64,000 bases of DNA. It comes from Allorhizobium borbori. GTDB lineage: Bacteria; Pseudomonadota; Alphaproteobacteria; Rhizobiales; Rhizobiaceae. Of this stretch, positions 43,451-52,014 are shown piece by piece. The position numbers were made by a program, and so were the translations under genes. The stretch spans positions 62,001 through 126,000 of the forward strand of contig NZ_JACIDU010000002.1 of NCBI RefSeq assembly GCF_014196535.1, given 5' to 3'. The notes under the pieces are model-generated. The model saw nothing but the letters and a program-made list of their open reading frames with translations, was not told the DNA's origin and did not search any database. The first letter of the stretch is position 1. Each line of letters opens with the position of its first letter.

Positions 43451-44404
43451 TCAACCGTCCCGGCGCTCGATGGTCGGCGGCACGGCGCCGCTGGCCTGCA
43501 ATTCGCGGATCATGGCCGAAAGCTCGGTCAGCAGATATTCCACGAACAGCGTCGCCGCTGCATCGAGTGGCGCGCGGGCGCGGGTGAAGATCTTCATGGC
43601 CTGATGGCGCACGTAAGGTTCGGTCAGCGGCCGAAAAACCAGTTCCCCGCGCAGGCACTCCGCGATCACGTCGAGCGGATTGAGCATTGAAAGCCCACTG
43701 CCCTGCTTCACCATCTTCTTCATCAGTTCGACCGAATTAGTCTCCAGCACCGGCTCCACCGGCAACGCCAGCGGCGCGAGCGCCAGATTGATGGCGTTGC
43801 GCAGGCTGTTGCCGGGGCAGGAAAGCACCAGCTTCTCGTCCAGAACCTCCAGTGGATCGATGGCGTCGAAGGCCGCCAGCCGGTGCCCCGGAGGCATCAC
43901 CACCCCCACCGGCACATCGAAATTGGCGAGCGTGCGAATGCCCGGCGTCGCGGGAATGTTGAAGCCGAGGCCAATATCCGCCTCCCCGGTCAGAACCGGC
44001 GGCAGGGTCGCCGAACCTGCATCGTTGAGAAGCAGGATGCGAACGCGAGGATGCTGCTCCATGAAGCGCGACAGAACCTCCGGCAAGGGGCCGGCAGCGA
44101 GGCCGACCGTGGTGACGATCGACACCTTGCCCGCCTGTGGCATCTTGAGACCGCGAATGCGCGACTCCAGTTTCTCGTAATTTTTCAAAACCTCACGAAT
44201 ATGCTCGATGCAAAGTTCACCGGCAGCCGTCAACCTCAGGCCGCGCGGCAACCGCTCGAAGATCGGCGCACCAAACTCCTCTTCCAGCGCCAGAATCTGA
44301 CGATTGACCGCCGAAGACGCCACATTCAGCCGTGCCGCAGCCTTGCGAATGGAGCCGCAGCGGGCGATTTCATCGATATATTGAAGCTTGCGGGAATGAA
44401 GCAT
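43451..44404 (-). CDS. LysR-family transcriptional regulator
   Basis: A 317-residue regulator. The N-terminal winged helix (KLQYIDEIARCGSIRKAAAR, LNVASSAVNRQILALEEEFG) is followed by a periplasmic-binding-like effector domain (VSIVTTVGLAAGPLPEVLSR). ATG 44404 is preferred over an in-frame GTG at 44410. It is divergent from the ABC operon and convergent with the creatininase gene. The inverted repeat GCATCA-N14-TGRTGC in its own promoter region, repeated upstream of the creatininase gene, is its most likely binding site. The inducer is probably the transported compound or a product. Confidence 0.92.
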   Translation of the reverse strand: MLHSRKLQYIDEIARCGSIRKAAARLNVASSAVNRQILALEEEFGAPIFERLPRGLRLTAAGELCIEHIREVLKNYEKLESRIRGLKMPQAGKVSIVTTVGLAAGPLPEVLSRFMEQHPRVRILLLNDAGSATLPPVLTGEADIGLGFNIPATPGIRTLANFDVPVGVVMPPGHRLAAFDAIDPLEVLDEKLVLSCPGNSLRNAINLALAPLALPVEPVLETNSVELMKKMVKQGSGLSMLNPLDVIAECLRGELVFRPLTEPYVRHQAMKIFTRARAPLDAAATLFVEYLLTELSAMIRELQASGAVPPTIERRDG

Positions 44405-44475
44405 AGGCACACTCTTGCTTAAAAACTAATCAGACAGCATGATTTGCGAACAAAGTTTTAACCGCTGCCGAAAAA

Positions 44476-44501
44476 GCATCATTGCGCACGAATTTTGGTG
44501 C
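44476..44501. promoter_or_regulatory. Putative LysR operator, copy B
   Basis: GCATCA (44476-44481), 14 bp, TGGTGC (44496-44501), then TTTTC. The outer AAAA/TTTT flanks extend the symmetry. It lies 72 bp from the LysR start and 87 bp from the binding-protein start, the usual position for a LysR-type divergent operator. Confidence 0.65.
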
Positions 44502-44587
44502 TTTTCAAAGAGCAACGCAACGGGTCAAATGCAAAAGAGGGCGTGAAAACCCAATCCGTCAGCGCTCCAGAAGGGGAATATGCGATA

Positions 44588-45604
44588 ATGAGCAACACCT
44601 TGACGTCGAAGACTTTTCTCGCCGCGTTCGGCCTGTTCGCCGCGGGCCTCGCTGCCCAGCCGGCGGCGGCGCTCGATGAAGTGACCTATGGCACCAACTG
44701 GCTGGCCCAGGCCGAACATGGCGGCTTCTACCAGGCTGTGGCCGACGGTACCTACGAGAAGTACGGCCTCAAGGTGAAGGTCGTGCAGGGTGGGCCGCAG
44801 GCCGCCAACCGCTCGCTGCTGATCGCCGGCAAGGTCGATTTTTACATGGGCAGCCCGCTCGGTGAACTCGATGCCGTCAAGGAAGGCATTCCGCTCATCG
44901 ACGTCGCCTCGATCTTCCAGAAGGACCCGCAGGTTCTGCTCGCCCATCCGGATGCCGGCGTCGAGACGTTCGCCGACCTCGCCAAGCTCGAGACAATTTT
45001 CATGGGCAAGGACGGCTACGTCACCTATTTCGAGTGGATGAAGAAGAACTTTGCAGGCTTCTCCGACGGCCAGTACAAGCCCTACACCTTCAACCCGGCC
45101 CCCTTCATCGCCGACAAGAAGTCCGCCCAGCAGGGCTATCTGACATCCGAGCCCTATGAAATCGGCAAGCAGGCCGGCTGGGAGCCGAAGGTCTTCCTTC
45201 TGGCCGATAACGGCTACAACCCCTACTCCACGATGATCACCGCCAAGACGGATCTCGTCGAGAAGAAGCCGGATCTCGTGCAGCGCTTCGTCGATGCCTC
45301 CATCGAGGGCTGGTACAACTACCTCTACGGCGACAACAAGGCCGCCAACGAGTTGATCAAGAAAGACAATCCGGAAATGACGGATGAGCAGATCGCCTAT
45401 TCCATCGCCAAGATGAAGGAATACGGCATCCTGATCTCCGGCGACGCCGAAACCAAGGGCATCGGCTGCATGACCGACGCGCGCTACAAGGCGTTCTTCG
45501 ATGAAATGGTGAAGATTGGCGTGGAGCCGGCTGACCTCGACTACAAGAAGGCCTACACGACCAAGTTCGTGTGCAAGGGCGTTGGAATGGCGCTCAAGAA
45601 GTAA
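44588..45604 (+). CDS. NMT1/THI5-type ABC substrate-binding protein
   Basis: Periplasmic binding protein of the SsuA/TauA/NMT1 group, 338 residues. ATG 44588 follows AAGGGG and opens a signal peptide (FLAAFGLFAAGLAAQPAAA). The mature start EVTYGTNWLAQAEHGGFYQA and the block YEKYGLKVKVVQGGPQ are typical of NMT1-like proteins that bind pyrimidines, riboflavin precursors or related N-heterocycles. First gene of an operon with ATPase, permease, cytosine-deaminase-like and oxidoreductase genes. The ligand is unknown. Confidence 0.9.
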   Translation: MSNTLTSKTFLAAFGLFAAGLAAQPAAALDEVTYGTNWLAQAEHGGFYQAVADGTYEKYGLKVKVVQGGPQAANRSLLIAGKVDFYMGSPLGELDAVKEGIPLIDVASIFQKDPQVLLAHPDAGVETFADLAKLETIFMGKDGYVTYFEWMKKNFAGFSDGQYKPYTFNPAPFIADKKSAQQGYLTSEPYEIGKQAGWEPKVFLLADNGYNPYSTMITAKTDLVEKKPDLVQRFVDASIEGWYNYLYGDNKAANELIKKDNPEMTDEQIAYSIAKMKEYGILISGDAETKGIGCMTDARYKAFFDEMVKIGVEPADLDYKKAYTTKFVCKGVGMALKK

Positions 45605-45612
45605 GGCCATCG

Positions 45613-45646
45613 AGCCGCCGCGCTACCCCCCGGCGCGGCGGCTTTT
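45613..45646 (+). terminator. Intercistronic hairpin after the binding-protein gene
   Basis: AGCCGCCGCGC and GCGCGGCGGCT form an 11-bp GC stem followed by TTTC, 8 bp after the stop. Because the operon clearly continues, this probably acts as a partial terminator or mRNA-stabilising hairpin that raises binding-protein yield. Confidence 0.7.
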
Positions 45647-45670
45647 CTTCCAGCCGGGAACCCTGATTTG

Positions 45671-46483
45671 ATGACATCGCCTTCCGCCTCCCCTCATCCC
45701 GCGAAACGACCCCTGGTCGTGATGAAATCGGTGTCCAAGGTGTTCTCCAGCGGAACGCTTGCGCTTTCGGATATGTCGCTCACCGTGGAAAGCGGCGAGT
45801 TCATCAGTCTTCTCGGCCCCTCCGGCTGCGGCAAGTCCACGGCGTTGCGTATCATCGCCGGCCTCGGCGATGTCTCTGCCGGCAGCATTGACTGGCCGAG
45901 TTCCCGCATCAATTCCCGCGGCCTGCCCGAAGGCGATATTTCCTTCGTCTTCCAAGAGCCGACGCTGATGCCCTGGCAGACGGTGTTCGGCAATGTGCAC
46001 CTGCCGCTGAAACTCAAGGGCGTTTCAAAGGCCGCCGCCCGCGACGACATCATGGCCGCGTTGACGACGGTGGGTCTCAAGGACTTCGCCGACGCCTATC
46101 CGCGCGAACTGTCCGGCGGCATGAAGATGCGCGTGTCCATCGCCCGCGCGCTCGTGACCAAGCCGAAGCTGCTCCTCATGGACGAGCCTTTTGCGGCTCT
46201 TGACGAAATCACCCGCCAGAAGCTCAACGACGACGTTCTGAAGCTCTGGAAGGATACGGGCATTACCGTGATCTTCGTCACCCATTCGGTGTTCGAATCC
46301 GCCTATCTCTCCAACCGCATCGTGGTGATGAAAGCCCGGCCCGGACGGGTTCACGCCGATTTCCCGCTGACGACCAGCCTCGAACGCGGCGAACTCTACC
46401 GTTCGTCGGAGGAATACCGGCAGGCCTGCGAAATGGTGTCGAAGACGCTTCTGGACGCCATGGGCGGCGTGGAGGAACACTGA
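45671..46483 (+). CDS. ABC transporter ATPase (NitT/TauT type)
   Basis: A 270-residue ATPase. Walker A is GPSGCGKST, the signature is LSGGMKMRVSIARAL, Walker B is LLLMDEPFAALDE, and the Q-loop is FVFQEPTLMPWQTV; the last is typical of the SsuB/TauB group. The start is ATG 45671, just after an in-frame TTG. Its TGA shares one base with the next ATG. Confidence 0.93.
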   Translation: MTSPSASPHPAKRPLVVMKSVSKVFSSGTLALSDMSLTVESGEFISLLGPSGCGKSTALRIIAGLGDVSAGSIDWPSSRINSRGLPEGDISFVFQEPTLMPWQTVFGNVHLPLKLKGVSKAAARDDIMAALTTVGLKDFADAYPRELSGGMKMRVSIARALVTKPKLLLMDEPFAALDEITRQKLNDDVLKLWKDTGITVIFVTHSVFESAYLSNRIVVMKARPGRVHADFPLTTSLERGELYRSSEEYRQACEMVSKTLLDAMGGVEEH

Positions 46484-47316
46484 TGAGCGACGTGACAACC
46501 CCGATCCCCGTTCCGAAGCGCCCGTGGAAACACCGCGATACGGCGTTGCGCGTCATCATCCCGGTCCTGATGGTGCTGGCTCTTCTCGGCATCTGGCAGG
46601 CGATCGTCACGATCAACGCCATCCCGCCCTATATTCTGCCCGGCCCGGTTCTCGTGGCGCAATCGCTGGTCAAGGACTGGGGCACCCTGTTCCCGGCCCT
46701 GATGGTGACCACACAGATCACGCTGATATCGCTGGCGCTGGCGCTGGCAGGCGGCGTTGGCTTTGCCGTTTTCCTCGTTCAGTCGCGCTGGATCGAAACG
46801 GCGTTTTACCCCATCGCCGTCATCCTGCAGGTCACGCCCATCGTCGCCATCGCGCCGCTGATCCTGATCTACGCGCCCTCGACGCAGGTGGCGCTTCTCA
46901 TCTGCGCCTTCCTCGTCGCCTTCTTCCCCATCCTTTCGAACATGGTGCAGGGCCTGAAGAGCGTCGATCACAACCTGCTCAATCTTTTTGATCTCTACGG
47001 CGCTTCCCGCTGGCAGACACTGCTTTATCTCAAGCTTCCGGCATCGCTGCCCTATTTCATGACCGGCCTTCGCATCGGCGGCGGTCTGGCGCTGATTGCC
47101 GCGGTGGTGGCGGAATTTGCCGCCGGTTCCGCCGGCGCCGGTTCCGGCCTCGCCTTCCGCCTGCTGGAATCGCAATACCGCCTCAACATTCCGCGCCTCT
47201 TCGCCGCGCTGTTCATGCTGTCGGTGCTCGGCGTCGTCATCTTCATGCTGACTTCGTTCATCGCCTGGCTCAGCCTGCATCGCTGGCATGAAAGCAGCCT
47301 GAAACGGGAAAACTGA
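46483..47316 (+). CDS. ABC transporter permease (NitT/TauT type)
   Basis: A 277-residue membrane permease with six predicted helices. The binding-protein-dependent transport loop (EAA-type) reads LNLFDLYGASRWQTLLYLKL, followed by PASLPYFMTGLRIGGGLALI. It overlaps both neighbours by one base (TGATG at each junction), so ATPase, permease and amidohydrolase are made together. Confidence 0.93.
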   Translation: MSDVTTPIPVPKRPWKHRDTALRVIIPVLMVLALLGIWQAIVTINAIPPYILPGPVLVAQSLVKDWGTLFPALMVTTQITLISLALALAGGVGFAVFLVQSRWIETAFYPIAVILQVTPIVAIAPLILIYAPSTQVALLICAFLVAFFPILSNMVQGLKSVDHNLLNLFDLYGASRWQTLLYLKLPASLPYFMTGLRIGGGLALIAAVVAEFAAGSAGAGSGLAFRLLESQYRLNIPRLFAALFMLSVLGVVIFMLTSFIAWLSLHRWHESSLKREN

Positions 47317-48632
47317 TGCCCAACGACTTTCTCACCCTGCCCGTAGCGCCGCGCTATCGTCTGGCGAACGCCACCCTGCCCGCCATCTGCGTGAAGGGTT
47401 ACGAAGCGCCCGCCGCCGAAGGGCTTGTCAAGGCCGATCTCATCGTCGCCGATGGCCGGATCGAAGCCATCATCGCCCCCGGCACATTCCCGGAAGACCT
47501 GCCGGTTGCCGATCTGCGGGACGGCATGGTGTGGCCGACCTTCACCGAAATGCACACCCATATCGACAAGGGCCATATCTGGGAGCGCACCCGCAATCCC
47601 GACGGCACCTTCATGGGCGCGCTGGAAAATGTCGGCCTCGACCGCACCGCCCACTGGAACGCCGCTGATGTGCGCGCCCGCATGGATTTCTCGCTGCGCT
47701 CGGCCTACGCGCACGGCACAGGCCTGCTTCGCACCCACCTCGATTCCATCGCGCCGCAGCACCGCATTTCGTTCGAGGTTGTCGCCGAAATGCGCGAGAC
47801 TTGGAAGGGCCGCATCGACCTTCAGGCGGTCGCTCTCTTCAACATGGATCACGTTTATGACGAGACCTATTTCGCCGATCTTGTCGCCACCGTGAAGCGC
47901 ACCGGCGGGCTGCTGGGCGGCGTGCCGCAGATGTGGCCCGACCTTCACGAACGGCTCGACATCGTGTTCCGCGCGGCGGCCGAAAACGGCCTCGACATCG
48001 ACTTTCATGTCGATGAAACGAAAGACCGCGAGGTGCTGGCGCTGGAGGCCGTGGCGGAGGCCAAGCTGCGCAATGGCTTTGAGGGCGCAGTTTCCGTCGG
48101 CCATTGCTGCTCGCTCGCGCGGCAGGAGGAGGATGTGGCGAAACGGGTGATCGAAAAGGTGGCGAAGGCTGGCCTCAACGTCGTTTCGCTGCCCATGTGC
48201 AATATGTACCTGCAGGACCGTGAGGCAGGCCGCACTCCCCGCTGGCGCGGCGTCACCCTGTTCCACGAACTGACGGCGGCAGGCGTTTCCACCTCCGTCT
48301 CCTCCGACAATACCCGCGATCCCTTTTACGCCTATGGCGATCTCGATGCCGTCGAAGTGTTCCGCGAGGCAGTCCGCATCCTTCATCTCGACCACCCGCT
48401 GGATGACGCCGCGCGTGTCGTCACCGTCACGCCGTCCGCAGCCCTTGGCCGTGCCGAAAAGGGCGTGATCACCCCCGGCGGCCCCGCCGATCTCGTGCTT
48501 TTCAGCGCCCGGCGCTGGAGCGAGTTCCTATCCCGTCCGCAGGCTGACCGCATCGTGATGCGGAATGGCATGGGCATCGACCGCAGCCTGCCGGATTATC
48601 GCGACCTTGACCCGATTTGCTCTGGAGCATGA
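47316..48632 (+). CDS. Cytosine-deaminase-like amidohydrolase
   Basis: A 438-residue metallo-hydrolase of the CodA branch. Residues aligned by eye with CodA are all present: the HxH metal pair in FTEMHTHIDKGHIW, His and Glu in DFHVDETKD, His in SVGHCCSL, and the metal Asp in SSDNTRDPFY. CodA-type enzymes deaminate cytosine, isocytosine, creatinine or related rings. The gene is inside an ABC uptake operon, so it probably acts on the imported compound. The N-terminal 30 residues (FLTLPVAPRYRLANATLP) differ from CodA. The substrate is unproven. Confidence 0.88.
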   Translation: MPNDFLTLPVAPRYRLANATLPAICVKGYEAPAAEGLVKADLIVADGRIEAIIAPGTFPEDLPVADLRDGMVWPTFTEMHTHIDKGHIWERTRNPDGTFMGALENVGLDRTAHWNAADVRARMDFSLRSAYAHGTGLLRTHLDSIAPQHRISFEVVAEMRETWKGRIDLQAVALFNMDHVYDETYFADLVATVKRTGGLLGGVPQMWPDLHERLDIVFRAAAENGLDIDFHVDETKDREVLALEAVAEAKLRNGFEGAVSVGHCCSLARQEEDVAKRVIEKVAKAGLNVVSLPMCNMYLQDREAGRTPRWRGVTLFHELTAAGVSTSVSSDNTRDPFYAYGDLDAVEVFREAVRILHLDHPLDDAARVVTVTPSAALGRAEKGVITPGGPADLVLFSARRWSEFLSRPQADRIVMRNGMGIDRSLPDYRDLDPICSGA

Positions 48633-48633
48633 C

Positions 48634-50037
48634 ATGCCCGATCTTGACGCCCTGAAAAAAGACCTCGAAGGCATAGCAATCGAGGACAATCCGGCGCTGG
48701 TGCGCCAGAAGAGCCGTGACTTCTATTGGTATTCCCCGGTTCTCAAGGACCAGCTCGACAAGGTGGTCGGCGACATGGTCGTGACCCCGAAGGACGAGGC
48801 GGAAGTGATCCGTGTGCTGAAGGCCGCCTATGCCCACGGCGTTCCGGTCACGGCGCGCGGCGGCGGCACCGGCAATTACGGGCAATGCATGCCGCTGTCC
48901 GGCGGCATCATCCTCAACATGCTCCAGATGAACGCCATCAAGGAAATCGCGCCGGGCCGCGTGTTGGCTCAGGCCGGCATCATCACTGCCGATCTCGACC
49001 GCATCTGCAAGGAAAAGTCGGGGCAGGAACTGCGCTTCCACCCCTCCACCACCGGCACGGCAACGCTGGGCGGCTTCGTGGCGGGTGGTTCAGGCGGCGT
49101 CGGCTCCATCCATTGGGGCGGCCTGCGCGAACTCGGCAACATCCTCAAGCTGCGCATCGTCACCATGGAAGCCGAACCGCGCGTGATCGAGCTGGAAGGC
49201 TGGGATCTGCACAAGGTCAGCCATGCCTATGGCACCAACGGCATCATTACCGAAGTCGAGATGCCGCTTGCGCCTGCCTATGACTGGGTGGACGTGATCG
49301 TCGGCTATGACGACTACATGGACGCCGTGCGCTTCGCCGACAATCTTGCCCAGCGTGATGGCGTTCTGCTCAAGGAACTGGCCGTCATCAACGCGCCCGC
49401 CCCCTTCGACTATTTCACCCGTCACCGCCCCTTCCTGAAGGAAGGTCAGGCCATCGTGGTGCTGATGGTCGCGCCGCACTCCATGGGGCCGCTCGAAGCC
49501 TTCATCGCCCAGCGCAAGGGCGACCTGCGATTCCGCTCGGACAAGGTGGAAAGCATGAAGGGCATTCCGCATGCCTATGAACTGGCATGGAACCACACAA
49601 CGCTGCGCGCCCTGAAGCTCGACACCAACATCACCTATCTGCAGGTGCAGTATGGCAGCCCCGATCACGTCGCCAAGGTCGAGCTTATGGAAAAGCTGAC
49701 CGGCGCGGACATGATCGGCCACCTCGAATTCATGCGCTTCAACGGCACCATCCAGTGTGCGGGCCTGCCGCTGGTGCGCTATACCACGCCCGAAAAGCTG
49801 GAAGCGCTGATCCGCCTGCACGAGGAAAACGGCTGCCCGATCTTCAACCCGCACCGCTACACGCTGGAAGAAGGCGGCATGAAGCAGACGGACACCGTGC
49901 AGCTTGCCTTCAAGCAGGAAACAGACCCCAAGGGCCTGCTCAACCCCGGCAAGATGATCGCCTGGGAGAACCCGGATTTCGACTTCACCGCGGGCAAGAA
50001 CTATCTCTTCCCCGGCCTTGCCGCGCTTGAAGGGTAA
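48634..50037 (+). CDS. FAD-binding oxidase/dehydrogenase (GlcD/VAO family)
   Basis: A 467-residue flavoprotein. The FAD-binding PCMH domain is clear: VTPKDEAEVIRVLKAAYAHG, VPVTARGGGTGNYGQ, and STTGTATLGGFVAGGSGGVG. The C-terminal substrate domain ends LNPGKMIAW, as in GlcD-type dehydrogenases. ATG 48634 is 1 bp after the preceding stop. Such enzymes oxidise 2-hydroxy acids, aldehydes or amines. Here it would act on a breakdown product from the amidohydrolases; this is inference. Confidence 0.88.
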   Translation: MPDLDALKKDLEGIAIEDNPALVRQKSRDFYWYSPVLKDQLDKVVGDMVVTPKDEAEVIRVLKAAYAHGVPVTARGGGTGNYGQCMPLSGGIILNMLQMNAIKEIAPGRVLAQAGIITADLDRICKEKSGQELRFHPSTTGTATLGGFVAGGSGGVGSIHWGGLRELGNILKLRIVTMEAEPRVIELEGWDLHKVSHAYGTNGIITEVEMPLAPAYDWVDVIVGYDDYMDAVRFADNLAQRDGVLLKELAVINAPAPFDYFTRHRPFLKEGQAIVVLMVAPHSMGPLEAFIAQRKGDLRFRSDKVESMKGIPHAYELAWNHTTLRALKLDTNITYLQVQYGSPDHVAKVELMEKLTGADMIGHLEFMRFNGTIQCAGLPLVRYTTPEKLEALIRLHEENGCPIFNPHRYTLEEGGMKQTDTVQLAFKQETDPKGLLNPGKMIAWENPDFDFTAGKNYLFPGLAALEG

Positions 50038-50043
50038 CGTCTG

Positions 50044-50625
50044 ATGCGCGTCCTCGTGCTCCACTCCCACCCGGTCGAATCGAGTTTCGGCCGGGCCCTC
50101 CATGACCTGACGGTGGAAAGCCTGAAGAAAGCCGGCCACGAGGTGGATGACTGCAATCTCTACGAGGAGGGCTTCGACCCCGTGCTCTCCCGTCACGATC
50201 GGCTCGTCTACCACGACTATCCCGAGAACACGAAACTGGTGTCTCCCTATGTCGAGCGGTTGATGAAGGCGGAAGCGATTGTCATCGTCACACCCATCTG
50301 GAACTTCGGTTTTCCCGCTATCCTCAAGGGTTATTTCGACCGGGTATGGGTGAAGGGTGTATCGTTCGGGCTTGAGGACGGCAAGCTGACCACGACGCTC
50401 AAGCACATCCGGAAATCGGCGGTGGTCTTCACCTACGGCTCGACACGCTGGCGGGCTTTCCTCGCCGGCAATCCGCCGAAGAAGGTGGTCTCGCGCTGGC
50501 TGCGCGCTCATTTCGGTTTCGACAAACCGTTCCGCTTCATGGCTCACTACGACATGAACAATTGCACGCCGGAAACCCGTGCCCGGTTCATGGACAAGGT
50601 GAAGGCTGAAATGGAAGCGTTCTGA
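50044..50625 (+). CDS. NAD(P)H:quinone-type flavodoxin-fold oxidoreductase
   Basis: A 193-residue protein of the Flavodoxin_2 family (KefF/NQO/MdaB-like). It starts VLVLHSHPVESSFGRALHDL and has the FMN/FAD loop TPIWNFGFPAILKGYFDRVW. It is 6 bp after the FAD oxidase gene and last in the operon, before a strong terminator. It could reduce a quinone or ring intermediate, or recycle electrons for the oxidase. The exact role is unknown. Confidence 0.87.
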   Translation: MRVLVLHSHPVESSFGRALHDLTVESLKKAGHEVDDCNLYEEGFDPVLSRHDRLVYHDYPENTKLVSPYVERLMKAEAIVIVTPIWNFGFPAILKGYFDRVWVKGVSFGLEDGKLTTTLKHIRKSAVVFTYGSTRWRAFLAGNPPKKVVSRWLRAHFGFDKPFRFMAHYDMNNCTPETRARFMDKVKAEMEAF

Positions 50626-50634
50626 AACGGAAAA

Positions 50635-50660
50635 CGCCGCGCCCGAAACGGGGCGCGGCG
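50635..50660. terminator. Bidirectional terminator after the catabolic operon
   Basis: CGCCGCGCCC pairs with GGGCGCGGCG around a 6-base loop. A TTTTCC tail lies on the minus strand for the PRC-barrel gene. It closes the six-gene operon 10 bp after its last stop. Confidence 0.8.
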
Positions 50661-50685
50661 CTGGTCCTGAAGGGTTCAGGCGTTA

Positions 50686-51150
50686 TCAGGACGCCCAGCG
50701 GCCTTCATACTTGAATTCCGGAGCGCTCTTCAGCGCTTCCTTGGTGGTGTCCATGGAAGCCGACCACTTCTTGTCCGGCTCCGTGTAGAGGATGTTCACC
50801 GCATCCGGGCTGACGATCACATACTTCTCGCCGATCCCGAGGAAGCCACCGACCGACACGACATAGCCGGAGAGCATGCCATCGGAGATGATGAGATCCT
50901 TGATCTCACCGATCGTGGCCTTGGCCGGGTCGGTGATCGTCAGGCCGACGAGGTTATAGCTCAGCACGTCAGTCGGTTTTGCAATCACGAAGACCTCCGA
51001 CGCAGTTACGGGAGCCGTCGCAGTCGGCGAACCGGTGGCCGGCGCCATCTGGGCCGGTGCCGTCTCGGCAGGTGCCGGAGCGGCCGACTGGGCATGGGCG
51101 AACGAAGCCATGGCAGCGGTGGCGGCAAGTGCAAGAATAATTCGACGCAT
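50686..51150 (-). CDS. Exported PRC-barrel domain protein
   Basis: A 154-residue protein. ATG 51150 behind AAGGAG starts a signal peptide (IILALAATAAMASFAHAQ); the longer frame to 51210 is rejected. A Pro/Ala/Thr-rich linker leads to a PRC-barrel (LVGLTITDPAKATIGEIKDL, GYVVSVGGFLGIGEKYVIV). Periplasmic PRC-barrel proteins are common in rhizobia and poorly characterised. Monocistronic. Confidence 0.85.
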   Translation of the reverse strand: MRRIILALAATAAMASFAHAQSAAPAPAETAPAQMAPATGSPTATAPVTASEVFVIAKPTDVLSYNLVGLTITDPAKATIGEIKDLIISDGMLSGYVVSVGGFLGIGEKYVIVSPDAVNILYTEPDKKWSASMDTTKEALKSAPEFKYEGRWAS

Positions 51151-51399
51151 GATTAACTCCTTCAATTGCTTCATCTTTTGTTCGATTGTGCAACTGGGAA
51201 ACGTCGTCACCGCAAAAATGGTTCCGAAAAAAAATCGGCCTTCGCTTACAAGGCTGACGGGAGGTTCGCCGTTAACCGTGTTTCAATACGGGCCGTTAAT
51301 CGTTACGATTTAGTTTATTTCTCTCGAACCGCGCGGCCTGTTCCCGGCGCGGCCTCACTGGCGCAGTGCGGCTGAGATGAGCCCATGCGAGCGGGAGAA

Positions 51400-51984
51400 A
51401 TGGAAACGATGCGTGCTCTTTCGGCGATCCTCTTTCTGACGCTTTTTCTGGCGGGCTGCGCCACAGCGCCATCACGCATCACCAATGCCTGCGCGATCTT
51501 CGAGGAAAAAGACAGCGTGTTCGACAACTGGCGGCGGCAGGCCCGTTCCGCCTCGCGGGAATATGGCGTTCCCGTGCCGGTGCTGATGGCGACCATCTAC
51601 ACCGAATCCGGCTTCCGCGCCCGCGCCAAGCCGCCACGCAAATATCTGCTGGGCTTCATTCCCTGGGGCCGCATTTCCTCGGCCTACGGCTATGCGCAGG
51701 CGCTGGACGGCACCTGGGCCGCCTACAAGCGCCAGACGGGCCGCTGGTCGGCGAGCCGCACCGATTTCGGCGACGCCATCCGCTTCGTCGCCTGGTACCA
51801 CGCCACCAGCGCGCGGGTGAACGGCGTCAGCCTCACCGATACCTACAGCCTCTATCTGAACTATTATTACGGCCACAAGGGCTTCGCCTCCGGCCAATGG
51901 CGCGGCAATCCCGCCATCCAGAAAGCCGCCCGCCGCTCCGCCAACATGGCGAACAATTATGCGGGCCAGCTTCGCGGCTGCTAA
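51400..51984 (+). CDS. Lipoprotein lytic transglycosylase (SLT domain)
   Basis: A 194-residue lipoprotein. The lipobox LAGC (Cys20 from ATG 51400) follows a hydrophobic signal. The GH23 catalytic region is visible as PVLMATIYTESGFRAR (catalytic Glu) with SAYGYAQALDGTWAAY. Such enzymes cleave peptidoglycan glycan strands. The start could be ATG 51400 (GGGAG upstream) or ATG 51409. The upstream 234 bp contain a weak CtrA-like site, which was rejected. Confidence 0.88.
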   Translation: METMRALSAILFLTLFLAGCATAPSRITNACAIFEEKDSVFDNWRRQARSASREYGVPVPVLMATIYTESGFRARAKPPRKYLLGFIPWGRISSAYGYAQALDGTWAAYKRQTGRWSASRTDFGDAIRFVAWYHATSARVNGVSLTDTYSLYLNYYYGHKGFASGQWRGNPAIQKAARRSANMANNYAGQLRGC

Positions 51985-52014
51985 GGGAGCCCAAAGGCTC
52001 CCTCGCGGTCCACG

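Noticed and set aside
51272-51286. CtrA-like site TTAA-N7-TCAA before the transglycosylase gene
   Set aside because: One half-site is off consensus, there is no GANTC nearby and no known link of this gene to CtrA; it is too weak to list.
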